Shown in pieces: positions 44,064 through 52,347 of a DNA stretch of 58,189 bases. The notes under the pieces were generated by a model. That model did no database searches, was not told the DNA's origin, and saw only the letters and a list, made by a program, of their open reading frames with translations. The stretch spans positions 1 through 58,189 of the forward strand of contig CAJVYU010000002.1 in assembly GCA_913009735.1 (NCBI GenBank), read 5' to 3'. The stretch is from an uncultured Fidelibacterota bacterium (GTDB lineage: Bacteria > Fidelibacterota > Marinisomatia > Marinisomatales > TCS55). Within the stretch, counting starts at the first letter, position 1. The number at the start of each line of letters is the position of its first letter. The position numbers were made by a program, and so were the translations under genes.

Positions 44064-44080
44064 TTCGTTTGATTCGTTGT
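44064..44080 (-). repeat. Right inverted repeat of the GxxExxY cassette
   Basis: TTCGTTTGATTCGTTGT is the near-complement of 43546-43562 (one mismatch in 17). It lies 17 bp before the next ATG, so the cassette ends almost at the ribosome site of the dehydrogenase gene. Confidence 0.65.
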
Positions 44081-44096
44081 TAATAAAGGAAAAATA

Positions 44097-45293
44097 ATGG
44101 AAAAAAGAACAATTGTTAAAATGCCCGGTGATGGTATAGGAAAAGTAGTATTGGAAGAATCAATTCGTGTACTGGATGCGGCTGGATTTGAAGCGAATTA
44201 TATTGAAGGAGATATCGGATGGAAATTCTGGTGTACAGAAGGAGATCCATTACCGCAAAGAACGATTGATTTACTTGCAGACCATAAAATCGGTCTGTTT
44301 GGTGCCATCACGTCCAAACCCAAGGATGAAGCCTTTGAGGGTCTGATACCGGAATTGAAGGAAAAAGGGTTGGTGTATTCCAGTCCGATTGTTGGGCTGC
44401 GCCAGCACTTTGGATTGGATATCTGCCTGCGTCCCTGCCGGACCTACAAAGGAAATCCGTTGAACTTTATACGTAGAGGTAAGGGCAATACGATTGAAGA
44501 ACCGGAAGTGGATGTGGCGATTTTTCGTCAAAATACGGAAGGATTGTACGGTGGTGTTGAATGGAGCGATCCGCCGGATCAAGTGTATGATGCGTTGATG
44601 ACTCATCCGAAATTCCAGAAAAACTTTGGGGATGCACCGAAAGAGGAAATTTCAGTTTCAACGAGAATCTTTACCAAAAATGCAACTGAGAGAATTTTAC
44701 GGGCTGCATTTGAACATGCCAAAAATTACGGATATAAATCCGTTACAGTTTGTGAAAAACCAAACGTAATCCGTGAAACTTCCGGAATGATGTACAAAAT
44801 GGCTCAGCAGATTCAAAAAGCAGATTTTCCGGAAATAGAACTGTGGAACACAAACATTGATGCCCAAATGATGTGGCTAACTAAAAATCCTGAAAATTAT
44901 GGCGTCATAGTTGCCGGGAACATGTTTGGTGATATTGTATCCGACGGGTTTGCTGGTCTCATCGGCGGACTTGGATTTGCCTGCAGTGCCCAGTATAATC
45001 CTGAAACCGGCGTTGGCGTGTTTGAACCAACACATGGCAGTGCACCAAAATATGCTGACTATCCGGTGTCAATTGTCAATCCGATTGCTATGATCGAATC
45101 CGCCTGCATGATGCTTGACTATATTGATGAGCAGGAAATAGCCAAAATGATCAGAAAAGCAGTGGCAGAAGTGGTGGCTGAAGGTAAAGTCAGAACCTAT
45201 GATATGGCGAAAATGTCCGGTCGACCTGATGTGATTGAACACGGCGCTGCTTCTACTGTCCAGATGACAGACGCTATTATTGATAAATTATAG
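44097..45293 (+). CDS. Isocitrate/isopropylmalate dehydrogenase family enzyme
   Basis: A 398-residue beta-decarboxylating dehydrogenase. Conserved blocks: PGDGIGKVVLEESI, the substrate-site stretch SSPIVGLRQHFGLDICLRPC, FRQNTEGLYGGVEW, the metal-binding Asp in NMFGDIVSDGFAGLIGGLG, and the cofactor loop THGSAPKYADYPVSIVNP. The Ser-x-Asn typical of isocitrate dehydrogenase is Ser-Pro-Ile here, so substrate assignment is open: isocitrate and homoisocitrate are both possible given the homoaconitase-like gene before it. Ribosome site AAAGGAA 7 bp before ATG. The next gene starts 8 bp after the stop. Confidence 0.85.
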   Translation: MEKRTIVKMPGDGIGKVVLEESIRVLDAAGFEANYIEGDIGWKFWCTEGDPLPQRTIDLLADHKIGLFGAITSKPKDEAFEGLIPELKEKGLVYSSPIVGLRQHFGLDICLRPCRTYKGNPLNFIRRGKGNTIEEPEVDVAIFRQNTEGLYGGVEWSDPPDQVYDALMTHPKFQKNFGDAPKEEISVSTRIFTKNATERILRAAFEHAKNYGYKSVTVCEKPNVIRETSGMMYKMAQQIQKADFPEIELWNTNIDAQMMWLTKNPENYGVIVAGNMFGDIVSDGFAGLIGGLGFACSAQYNPETGVGVFEPTHGSAPKYADYPVSIVNPIAMIESACMMLDYIDEQEIAKMIRKAVAEVVAEGKVRTYDMAKMSGRPDVIEHGAASTVQMTDAIIDKL

Positions 45294-45301
45294 GAAGGAA
45301 A

Positions 45302-46744
45302 ATGGAGAATACAATCTCAAGACAGATTGCGGAATTTGCAGTCAACCTGAAATACGAAGACCTGCCGGATGAAGTAATTCAGGAAGTTAAACGATATCTC
45401 TATGATTCTATAGGCTGTGCTTATGGCAGCATGCACACACGTGACGTGAATGTCATATTGGAAATTTATAGGGAAATAGGCGGCACTGATGAATCCACCG
45501 TAATCGGGTTTGGTGACAAAATGCCAGCTGTGAATACAGCGCTCATTAATTCGCTGATGATCCGTGCGCTGGATTTCAATGACATTTACTGGAAAGAAGA
45601 CCCAAGCCATCCCAGCGACATTATTCCGGCAGCGCTGAGTACTGCCGAGAAGATGAATTCGTCCATGAAAGATGTGATTACCGCAATCGTCCTGGCATAT
45701 GAATTTGAACAGCGGTTGTGTTTATTTGCAAAACCGGGCGTCCGCGAACGGAAATGGCACCATGCCACCCTAACTCAATTTGTTTCACCGATTGTCGCCG
45801 GGAAAATTCTTGGTTTATCGATAGACCAAATGGTAAATGCAATTGGAATTAACGGTTGCCATAACCATACTATCGGTTGCCCGACGGCCGGTGTGCTGAC
45901 GATGATGAAAAACATGGTTGATCCCATGGCTGTTCAAAGCGGTGTGTTTGCGGCACTCATGGCTGAAAAAGAATATTCGGGAACCGAAAAAGTGTTTGAG
46001 GGTAAAGAAGGTTTTATGGATACCTTTATCGGCTGGGATAGTAAAGAAGAAACCGTGAATCCCAGAGATATGGAAGGGCGCGACGGTATATCATCTTGGG
46101 GATGGGATGTTGATGCTCTTTTAGAGAATTTAGGAGAAGATTTCAAAATCCTTGAGTGCAGTATGAAAGCGTTTCCAACCGAAGCCTTAACTCACACTCA
46201 TATCACCTGTGCGCTCAAAGGAATGATTAACAATAACTTGGAATACACCGACATCAAAGAAGTAAAAGTGACTGCCTTTGCACAAGCTTATGATATCCTG
46301 TTTGATCCTGCGAAATATCGTCCAAAATCCAGAGAAACAGCAGACCATTCACTCCCTTATTGTCTTGCAGCTGCTATTGTGGATAAAAAAATCACCACAT
46401 CATCATTCTCTGATGAGAAGTTGAACGACCCCAGAATTTTCGAGGTTATTGACAAAATAAAGGGTGAACCTTCATTGGAATTTGAAAAAATGTTTCCGGC
46501 AAAACAGCCGTCAAAGGTTGTCATAACTACAAAAGATGGTAAAAAGTATTCGGAATACCTTGAATATCCCAAGGGAGATCCCCGGGAACCAATGACGGTG
46601 GAGGACTTAGAGAATAAATTTAATTCTCTTGCCGGTGAAAAATTCAAAGAGAATGACTTAAATTCACTCAAAGAATTAATTTTTAGTTGTGATAACTTAT
46701 CAACTCGGGATTTTATGTCTCAGCTTGTGATTAAAAGGGATTAG
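45302..46744 (+). CDS. MmgE/PrpD family protein
   Basis: A 480-residue member of the family that includes 2-methylcitrate dehydratase (PrpD) and cis-aconitate decarboxylase. Family stretches: LPDEVIQEVKRYLYDSIGCA, RALDFNDIYWKEDPSHPSDI, and HLTQF-like HATLTQFVSPIVAGKILGLS. It is expected to be cytosolic. No methylcitrate synthase or methylisocitrate lyase is nearby, so a methylcitrate cycle is not supported by context; the neighbours suggest a reaction on citrate-like acids. It lies in a tight operon between the dehydrogenase (8 bp) and an acyl-CoA dehydrogenase (1 bp). Confidence 0.88.
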   Translation: MENTISRQIAEFAVNLKYEDLPDEVIQEVKRYLYDSIGCAYGSMHTRDVNVILEIYREIGGTDESTVIGFGDKMPAVNTALINSLMIRALDFNDIYWKEDPSHPSDIIPAALSTAEKMNSSMKDVITAIVLAYEFEQRLCLFAKPGVRERKWHHATLTQFVSPIVAGKILGLSIDQMVNAIGINGCHNHTIGCPTAGVLTMMKNMVDPMAVQSGVFAALMAEKEYSGTEKVFEGKEGFMDTFIGWDSKEETVNPRDMEGRDGISSWGWDVDALLENLGEDFKILECSMKAFPTEALTHTHITCALKGMINNNLEYTDIKEVKVTAFAQAYDILFDPAKYRPKSRETADHSLPYCLAAAIVDKKITTSSFSDEKLNDPRIFEVIDKIKGEPSLEFEKMFPAKQPSKVVITTKDGKKYSEYLEYPKGDPREPMTVEDLENKFNSLAGEKFKENDLNSLKELIFSCDNLSTRDFMSQLVIKRD

Positions 46745-46745
46745 T

Positions 46746-47915
46746 ATGAAAAACATTGGACCTGATTTTTACAATATTTCGGATTTGCTCACCGAAGAAG
46801 AATTGCTGATCCAGCAGACGGCTTACGATTTTGTTCAATCCGAATTTATGCCGTTGATAAACGAACATTACGAAAAAGGTACCTTTCCCATGGAATTGGT
46901 TCCAAAATTGGGCGAGTTGGGATTTTTTGGCTCGTCTCTTCCTGAAGAATCCGGTGGCGCCGGTATCAGCAATGTGGCCTATGGTCTTATTCTCCATGAA
47001 TTGGAACGGGGTGATTCCGGACTGCGCTCTTTCGCCAGTGTGCAGGGCGCCTTGGTCATGTATCCCATTCACGCCTTTGGTTCTGATGAACAAAAGAAGA
47101 CATGGCTTTCCGGATTAGGAAATGGAACGAAAATTGGATGTTTTGGATTAACTGAACCAAACTTCGGATCAAATCCCGGCGGCATGGCTACACGCTGTAA
47201 ACGAGATGGCGATGACTGGATTATCAACGGAAACAAAATGTGGATTACCAATGGTTCTATCGCCGATGTGGCGGTAGTCTGGGCACGGGATGAAGAAGGA
47301 ATGGTCCGTGGATTTTTGTTAGAAAAAGGGATGGAAGGATTTACGTCCAGTGACATCCATGGTAAATTGAGTCTCCGGGCATCTATTACTTCTGAATTGT
47401 CTATGGTCAATGTCCGTGTTCCTGATTCTGCCAGGCTGCCGAATATTGAAGGACTTAAAGGGCCGTTGAGTTGTCTGACCCAAGCCCGTTATGGCATCGC
47501 CTGGGGGATGGTAGGCGCAGCGACAGATTGTTACAATACCGCCTTGGATTATGCAAAAGAACGGAAACAATTCTCAAAACCAATCGCCGGATATCAACTC
47601 ATACAAGCAAAACTGGCGGAAATGCTAACTCAAATTACCGAAGCACAGCTTTTATTATATCGATTAGGCCGCCTCAAGGACGAAGGGAAAATGACTTTCC
47701 AGCAAGTATCCATGGCAAAGAGGAACAATTGTGCCATAGCAAGAGATATCGCCAGAATGGCGCGGGAAATGCTGGGTGCAAATGGGATTACCGAAGACTA
47801 TTCACCCATCCGCCACATGGCCAATATTGAATCAGTGTACACCTACGAAGGCACCCATGAAATGCATACCCTTATTCTTGGCGAGGCTATTACCGGGATG
47901 GCGGCGTTCGATTAA
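46746..47915 (+). CDS. Acyl-CoA dehydrogenase, glutaryl-CoA dehydrogenase-like
   Basis: A 389-residue FAD enzyme. LTEPNFGSNPGGMATR and the FAD-binding WITNGSIADVAVVWAR are typical, and the C-terminal IESVYTYEGTHEMHTLILGE carries the catalytic Glu (near 368) in the position used by glutaryl-CoA and isovaleryl-CoA dehydrogenases. AITGMAAF is close to the glutaryl-CoA dehydrogenase ending. It would oxidise and perhaps decarboxylate a short dicarboxylyl-CoA. It ends the aconitase-to-dehydrogenase operon; electron-transfer flavoprotein genes are not in the window. Confidence 0.87.
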   Translation: MKNIGPDFYNISDLLTEEELLIQQTAYDFVQSEFMPLINEHYEKGTFPMELVPKLGELGFFGSSLPEESGGAGISNVAYGLILHELERGDSGLRSFASVQGALVMYPIHAFGSDEQKKTWLSGLGNGTKIGCFGLTEPNFGSNPGGMATRCKRDGDDWIINGNKMWITNGSIADVAVVWARDEEGMVRGFLLEKGMEGFTSSDIHGKLSLRASITSELSMVNVRVPDSARLPNIEGLKGPLSCLTQARYGIAWGMVGAATDCYNTALDYAKERKQFSKPIAGYQLIQAKLAEMLTQITEAQLLLYRLGRLKDEGKMTFQQVSMAKRNNCAIARDIARMAREMLGANGITEDYSPIRHMANIESVYTYEGTHEMHTLILGEAITGMAAFD

Positions 47916-48021
47916 CCATTTCAAAACGAAAGAAATTGTGAGTTAATAAGAAAGATTTAGGCGAATACCGGAATAATACTTCTCTACTGTTGGCTCTTCT
48001 CATCTAGAATATTTTTACCCA

Positions 48022-48231
48022 TTAGGCTCCCTCTAAATCAGCGGTTACAAATTTCTCTTTTAGTTCAATCCAAGCCTCTATTTTGTCTTTAAACCTGCCT
48101 TGGATAGGGATATTTTTTTTATAAGACAAGTGGATTACTCCGACTGGATATATTATTCTTTGATTCATGATTTTATCTATTGTCGTCGACCCAATATTAT
48201 GTTTAACGAAGTTGATAGCAGCTTCCCCAAA
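48022..48231 (-). pseudogene. Possible gene remnant, 69 codons, no clear start
   Basis: On the minus strand an open frame reads FGEAAINFVKHNIGSTTIDK then IMNQRIIYPVGVIHLSYKKN and ends IELKEKFVTADLEGA. It has protein-like composition but no family was recognised; upstream the frame is broken by a stop near TFGEVLAI. An internal ATG would give a 48-residue product. The rest of 47916-48799 contains a large hairpin and MITE-like copy 3; no other gene is seen. Confidence 0.35.
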
Positions 48232-48354
48232 TTATTTTTTTATATAGCCAACACTTCTCCGAAAGTTCCATTCGTTATTTATCTAACTTGATTAATTCAC
48301 CAGCTTCGTAATTTTGTGAATGAGTCACATTAATATTTGGATTGCTAATGACGA

Positions 48355-48407
48355 TAAAACGTAAATATGTAAAACGTAATACAAACAAATTACATATTTA
48401 CGTTTTA
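48355..48407. repeat. Perfect 18-bp inverted repeat with 17-nt loop
   Basis: TAAAACGTAAATATGTAA (48355-48372) is exactly complementary to 48390-48407. There is no T-run after it on either strand long enough for a terminator. The sequence shares the AACGTAA/TTACGTT wording with 492-536, indicating a dispersed palindrome family. Confidence 0.85.
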
Positions 48408-48497
48408 CATAATTACATTGTGTTATGATTCCTCTATCCATTATTATTACGGCACTTGCATCAGTTAGTACGCTTGCTCATGAATTATCCAGGCTAA

Positions 48498-48667
48498 TAG
48501 AACCCTTTGAAAAACCTGTTGCACAAATTAAAAAGTTTAAAATTCGGTCCGCCAGCTGGCGAATTGGAAAACTTGCCCATAGCCCCGCTATTGGCTACGT
48601 TTTCCGCCTCAATCAAACAAATTTTAAGTCTTTTTTCTTCACGCATAAGATTTATCAAAGGGTTCTA
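48498..48667 (-). mobile_element. MITE-like element, copy 3
   Basis: 170 bp, inverted relative to copies 1 and 2. Perfect 13-bp terminal inverted repeats TAGAACCCTTTGA (48498-48510) and TCAAAGGGTTCTA (48655-48667), with further AAA matching. The interior matches copy 2 along its length, including the central CGCCAGCTGGCG palindrome and TTTTTAATTTGTGCAA. It encodes no transposase. It lies about 60 bp before the composition change that opens the pan-nad operon. Confidence 0.85.
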
Positions 48668-48799
48668 ATAATCTATGTCTGTGTACTTTACCCCATTATA
48701 CTGTAATTTTGCCCGTCAAATGACATGGATTTCAACTGATTGAAACCGTGATCGGTTGGCGTAATAGACTTTTCCACACAATAAATTTGGACTTGATCC

Positions 48800-49543
48800 T
48801 TGGGACAGGTACTGAAACCGAATCGACTTTATCCATATCTGATAATCGGAAATGGACGCTTGGCGCGTCATTTTATCCATTATTTTTATTTGCAGGATAT
48901 ACCTTGCCGGCAGTGGTATTGCCGGTTGGCCGAACCGCTGTCCGATTTTCTGCCTCAAGTCCACAAAGCAATTGTCTGTCTGCCTGATGACGTCATTCAG
49001 GATTTTATCTACCGGCAGCAAAATGTAAATCCCGCTCTAATATGGATTCACTGCTCTGGCGCCCTGTCAATTCCACAGGCCGAAGCGGCCCACCCGCTAA
49101 TGACCTTCAGTAATGAACTGTATTCGCGGTCGGTTTATGAATCAATCTGGTTTGTCACCGAAGAAGGTAGATCTTCCTTCAGCGATCTTTTCCCGGAATT
49201 ACCCAACCCTTCCCGCGCCATCCCGGCGGATCAAAAACCCCTTTACCACAGTTGGGCCACCATGGCCGGTAATTTTACCACCTTGCTTTGGCAAACCTAT
49301 TTCAATCGCCTGCAAAACCAGTTCAACCTACCGGCCACAGCGGCGGAGCCTTACCTGCGGGCGATCACCGAAAATCTGTTGAACAATACCGAGCCTTTGA
49401 CCGGCCCTCTGGCCCGGGGGGATCAAGTAACAATCGAGAAACACCGGGTGGCACTGGTGTCCGATCAATTTAAAAATATCTACGATAGCTTTGTCAAATT
49501 TTATACTGAATCGAGTCTGGAAGAAAACCCTGCAAATGATTAA
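48800..49543 (+). CDS. panG: Rossmann-like/DUF2520 protein, probable ketopantoate reductase (PanG-like)
   Basis: A 247-residue protein starting at TTG 48800, a weak start without a clear ribosome site. The N-terminal dinucleotide fold is LYPYLIIGNGRLARHFIHYF (G-x-G-x2-A), followed by HKAIVCLPDDVIQDFI and IHCSGAL; the C-terminal half is helical (MAGNFTTLLWQTYFNRLQNQ, NTEPLTGPLARGDQVTIEKH) like DUF2520. Francisella PanG, a ketopantoate reductase unrelated in detail to PanE, belongs to this type. It is the first gene of an operon that has panB, panC and panD but no panE or ilvC, so it most likely supplies the missing NADPH step. Confidence 0.8.
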   Translation: MGQVLKPNRLYPYLIIGNGRLARHFIHYFYLQDIPCRQWYCRLAEPLSDFLPQVHKAIVCLPDDVIQDFIYRQQNVNPALIWIHCSGALSIPQAEAAHPLMTFSNELYSRSVYESIWFVTEEGRSSFSDLFPELPNPSRAIPADQKPLYHSWATMAGNFTTLLWQTYFNRLQNQFNLPATAAEPYLRAITENLLNNTEPLTGPLARGDQVTIEKHRVALVSDQFKNIYDSFVKFYTESSLEENPAND

Positions 49544-50327
49544 TATCAATGAATTCGGGAGCAAAATGGCCGCCCGGGAGCCAATTACTCTGGTCACCGG
49601 CTATGACTACACTACGGCTCAAATCATCAATGCCAGCACAATCGACGCGATACTGGTGGGTGACAGCGCCGCCATGGTTATCCACGGTTACGACACCACC
49701 ATCAACGCAACCATTGAAATGATGGTGGCCCATGTGGCGGCGGTTTGCCGTGGCGCCCCCGACAAACTGGTCATCGTCGATATGCCTTTCCTGGCGCACC
49801 GCCATGACCAGCGCCATACAATGGCGGCCATTGACACTCTGATGAAAGCCGGCGCCAACGCGGTCAAAATCGAAGGCGGCCGGGCTCATGTTGATATTAT
49901 TCGCTACATTGTTGATTCGGGAATTCCGGTAATGGGTCACTTGGGGCTCACGCCGCAGTCGGTCCACCAACTGGGCGGTTTCAGAGTTCAGGGGCGGGAT
50001 AAAATAGCAGGGCAATCAATTCTGGAGGATTCCAAACTGTTGGCAGAAGCCGGCTGTTTCGCGCTTTTACTGGAGCTGGTGCCGGCGCTCTTGGCACAAA
50101 GGATCACGAAACACTTGTTAATTCCCACGATCGGCATCGGCGCCGGACCCCACACCTCCGGCCAGGTACTGGTTTATCAGGATTTATTGGGAATGAATCC
50201 GGGGTTCAAGCCGAAATTTCTGCGCACTTACCTGGAAGGTTTTGAGCTGATTAAATCGGCCCTGGATAATTACGCCACCGATGTTCGCACCGGCCGGTTT
50301 CCCGGTCCCAAGGAAAGTTTCAAATAG
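49536..50327 (+). CDS. panB: 3-methyl-2-oxobutanoate hydroxymethyltransferase
   Basis: Start ATG 49536, overlapping the previous stop by 8 bp; a longer frame upstream is a shadow of panG. 263 residues. PanB adds a hydroxymethyl group from methylene-folate to ketoisovalerate, giving ketopantoate. Motifs: VTGYDYTTAQI, AILVGDSAAMVIHGYDTT, the metal-binding Asp in VIVDMPFL, AVKIEGG, and PVMGHLGLTPQSVHQLGGFR. Catalytic Glu lies in LLELVPALLA. It overlaps panC by 1 bp. Confidence 0.97.
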   Translation: MININEFGSKMAAREPITLVTGYDYTTAQIINASTIDAILVGDSAAMVIHGYDTTINATIEMMVAHVAAVCRGAPDKLVIVDMPFLAHRHDQRHTMAAIDTLMKAGANAVKIEGGRAHVDIIRYIVDSGIPVMGHLGLTPQSVHQLGGFRVQGRDKIAGQSILEDSKLLAEAGCFALLLELVPALLAQRITKHLLIPTIGIGAGPHTSGQVLVYQDLLGMNPGFKPKFLRTYLEGFELIKSALDNYATDVRTGRFPGPKESFK

Positions 50328-51100
50328 TGGAAATCTTCACTGATATAATCAACTGGCAGGCCGCCCGGGATTCCGGTTATAACGACGGATCAATCGGCTT
50401 TGTGCCTACCATGGGTTCCCTCCACAGAGGTCATTTATCGCTGGTCCGGTACTCTCTGAAAGAAAATGATTATACGGTCGTCAGCATATTTCTCAATCCA
50501 ACCCAATTCAATAACCCTGATGATTTGAAACATTATCCCCGAGAAATTGAACGGGATCAAATCCTGCTGGAAAAAGCCGGCGTCGATGCCTTGCTACTGC
50601 CCGATTACGGACAAATTTATAATGATGATTATCGTTACCAGGTAATTGAAACCGAATTCAGCAAAAAGCTTTGCTACGCCTCCAGACCCGGTCATTTCGA
50701 TGGGGTACTGACGGTGGTGTTGAAACTGTTGAACATCGTTCAAGCTAGCCGGGCTTATTTCGGCGAAAAAGATTATCAACAATTTCAACTGATCAAAGAT
50801 ATGGCGCGGGCTTTTTTTCTGCCTACGGTCATTGTACCTTGTCCGACAATCCGGGAAAGCGACGGTTTGGCCGCCAGTTCCCGTAACCTGAATCTGACAG
50901 CAGTTGAACGGAAACTGGCGCCGAAATTTGTCAGGCGTTTACGATCCGAACAAGCGGTACAAAATGTGATCGCCGGACTCGAAACAGATGGTTTCCGGGT
51001 CGATTATGTGGAAGATATAGGAGATCGCCGCTTCGGTGCGGTTTATCTTGGGCCGGTCCGGTTGATCGATAATATAGAATTGAAAGAAATAACAAAATGA
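50327..51100 (+). CDS. panC: Pantothenate synthetase (pantoate-beta-alanine ligase)
   Basis: A 257-residue ligase with GTG start inside the panB stop. It joins pantoate and beta-alanine using ATP. The ATP site FVPTMGSLHRGHLSLV includes the HxGH motif, FLNPTQFNNPDDLKHYPR and FGEKDYQQFQLIKDMA bind pantoate, and IRESDGLAASSRN is the KMSKS-like loop. The C-terminus is about 25 residues shorter than usual but the catalytic core is complete. Confidence 0.96.
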   Translation: MEIFTDIINWQAARDSGYNDGSIGFVPTMGSLHRGHLSLVRYSLKENDYTVVSIFLNPTQFNNPDDLKHYPREIERDQILLEKAGVDALLLPDYGQIYNDDYRYQVIETEFSKKLCYASRPGHFDGVLTVVLKLLNIVQASRAYFGEKDYQQFQLIKDMARAFFLPTVIVPCPTIRESDGLAASSRNLNLTAVERKLAPKFVRRLRSEQAVQNVIAGLETDGFRVDYVEDIGDRRFGAVYLGPVRLIDNIELKEITK

Positions 51101-52347
51101 GAATTATGTCAAGGGGAAAAATACTCTATAAAATCACCGGCTCGATTGCGGCTTACAAAAGCGCTCAGGTCGTTTCCCGGCTGGTGCAGGCTGGATTTGA
51201 AGTCCAAACCGTCGTGAGCAAAAATGCACTTAACTTCATCGGTTCAGCCACTCTGGAAGGACTCACCGGGCGCCCGGTTTACCACGATCAGTTTGCTGCC
51301 GGCACCATGATGAACCATATCAATCTGGTTAAATGGGCTGACCTGACCATCGTAGCGCCAGCCACCGCTAACACCATCAACCGGCTGGCTCACGGTGATG
51401 GTGGAAACCTGCTGTGCACCCTGTTTCTGGCCCGTGACCGGTCTAAGCCTTATCTGATTGCCCCGGCCATGAATACCAATATGTACACTCATCCCGCTAC
51501 ACAAAAATCACTGAAAACATTGGCCGACCAAGGTGTGACCGTTTTGCCCACGGCCGTAGGTCACCTGACCTGTGGGGATGAAGGCCCGGGCAAATTGCTG
51601 GAGCCGGAAGACCTGTTGGCGGCTATCTGGGTAAAATTAAATCAGTCGACGGACAAAAATTACCGGATATTGATTACTTCAGGCGGTACCAGAGAAAGTA
51701 TCGATGCAGTCCGTTATCTGGGCAATGTTAGCACGGGCCGGACCGGAGCCGCCCTGGCGGACAGCTTTACCAGTGCCGGCGCCACGGTCTATTTTCTCCA
51801 CAGCGGTCAATCCCGGTTACCGGCTCTGCCCTGTTTCCGGGAGCAGTTTGGAGATACGGCCGATTTAGGGCAACGTCTGGGAAACTTTCTGAAAGATCCT
51901 TATTTGACTGCCGTAATCCATCTGGCTGCTGTGAGCGATTATCGACCGGTACGGTTAAAAATCGACAATTCAACTATTGATTTACCCGCAACAGAAAAAA
52001 CCTCTTCAACGGTTGAAGAGGTTTCAATCGATTTCCGGCGCAACGCCAAACTGGTGGGATCCATCAAACGGAAGGCCGCCAATAAAGATTTGAAGCTGGT
52101 AGCATTTAAATTGTCTTCCGGCGCCACGGAAAGAGAACAACTTAACAAAGTTAAACAGTTACAGAAAAACACCGCTGCTGATCTGGTTGTCGCTAACGAT
52201 ATGCAAGATCGTTCCGATAACCGGCAACGGGATTTTCGGGTTTTTTCCGGCCTCGGTACGGTTCTGGTTGCTGAAGCACTCGGTGTGACTGATTTGGGGC
52301 ATACACTTACAAATCTTATCCTTGGAGAAAAGGAGGAACAATCATGA
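51097..52347 (+). CDS. coaBC: Bifunctional phosphopantothenoylcysteine decarboxylase/synthetase
   Basis: A 416-residue Dfp protein catalysing two steps from phosphopantothenate to phosphopantetheine. CoaC part: LYKITGSIAAYKSAQVVSRL (FMN), catalytic His in MNHINLVKWAD, PAMNTNMYTHP and TCGDEGPGKL with the active Cys. CoaB part from about residue 188: ILITSGGTRESIDAVRYLGN and STGRTGAALADSF, with CTP-binding Lys-rich segments near 325. ATG 51097 overlaps panC by 4 bp; Met4 is an alternative start. Confidence 0.96.
   Translation: MRIMSRGKILYKITGSIAAYKSAQVVSRLVQAGFEVQTVVSKNALNFIGSATLEGLTGRPVYHDQFAAGTMMNHINLVKWADLTIVAPATANTINRLAHGDGGNLLCTLFLARDRSKPYLIAPAMNTNMYTHPATQKSLKTLADQGVTVLPTAVGHLTCGDEGPGKLLEPEDLLAAIWVKLNQSTDKNYRILITSGGTRESIDAVRYLGNVSTGRTGAALADSFTSAGATVYFLHSGQSRLPALPCFREQFGDTADLGQRLGNFLKDPYLTAVIHLAAVSDYRPVRLKIDNSTIDLPATEKTSSTVEEVSIDFRRNAKLVGSIKRKAANKDLKLVAFKLSSGATEREQLNKVKQLQKNTAADLVVANDMQDRSDNRQRDFRVFSGLGTVLVAEALGVTDLGHTLTNLILGEKEEQS

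Noticed and set aside
41572-47915. 2-methylcitrate cycle for propionate
   Set aside because: MmgE/PrpD is present but no methylcitrate synthase or methylisocitrate lyase is found nearby, and the aconitase is not of the AcnD or AcnB wording.
48100-48291. 63-codon plus-strand frame in the 48-kb intergenic region
   Set aside because: It lies opposite a more protein-like minus-strand remnant and has no ribosome site.
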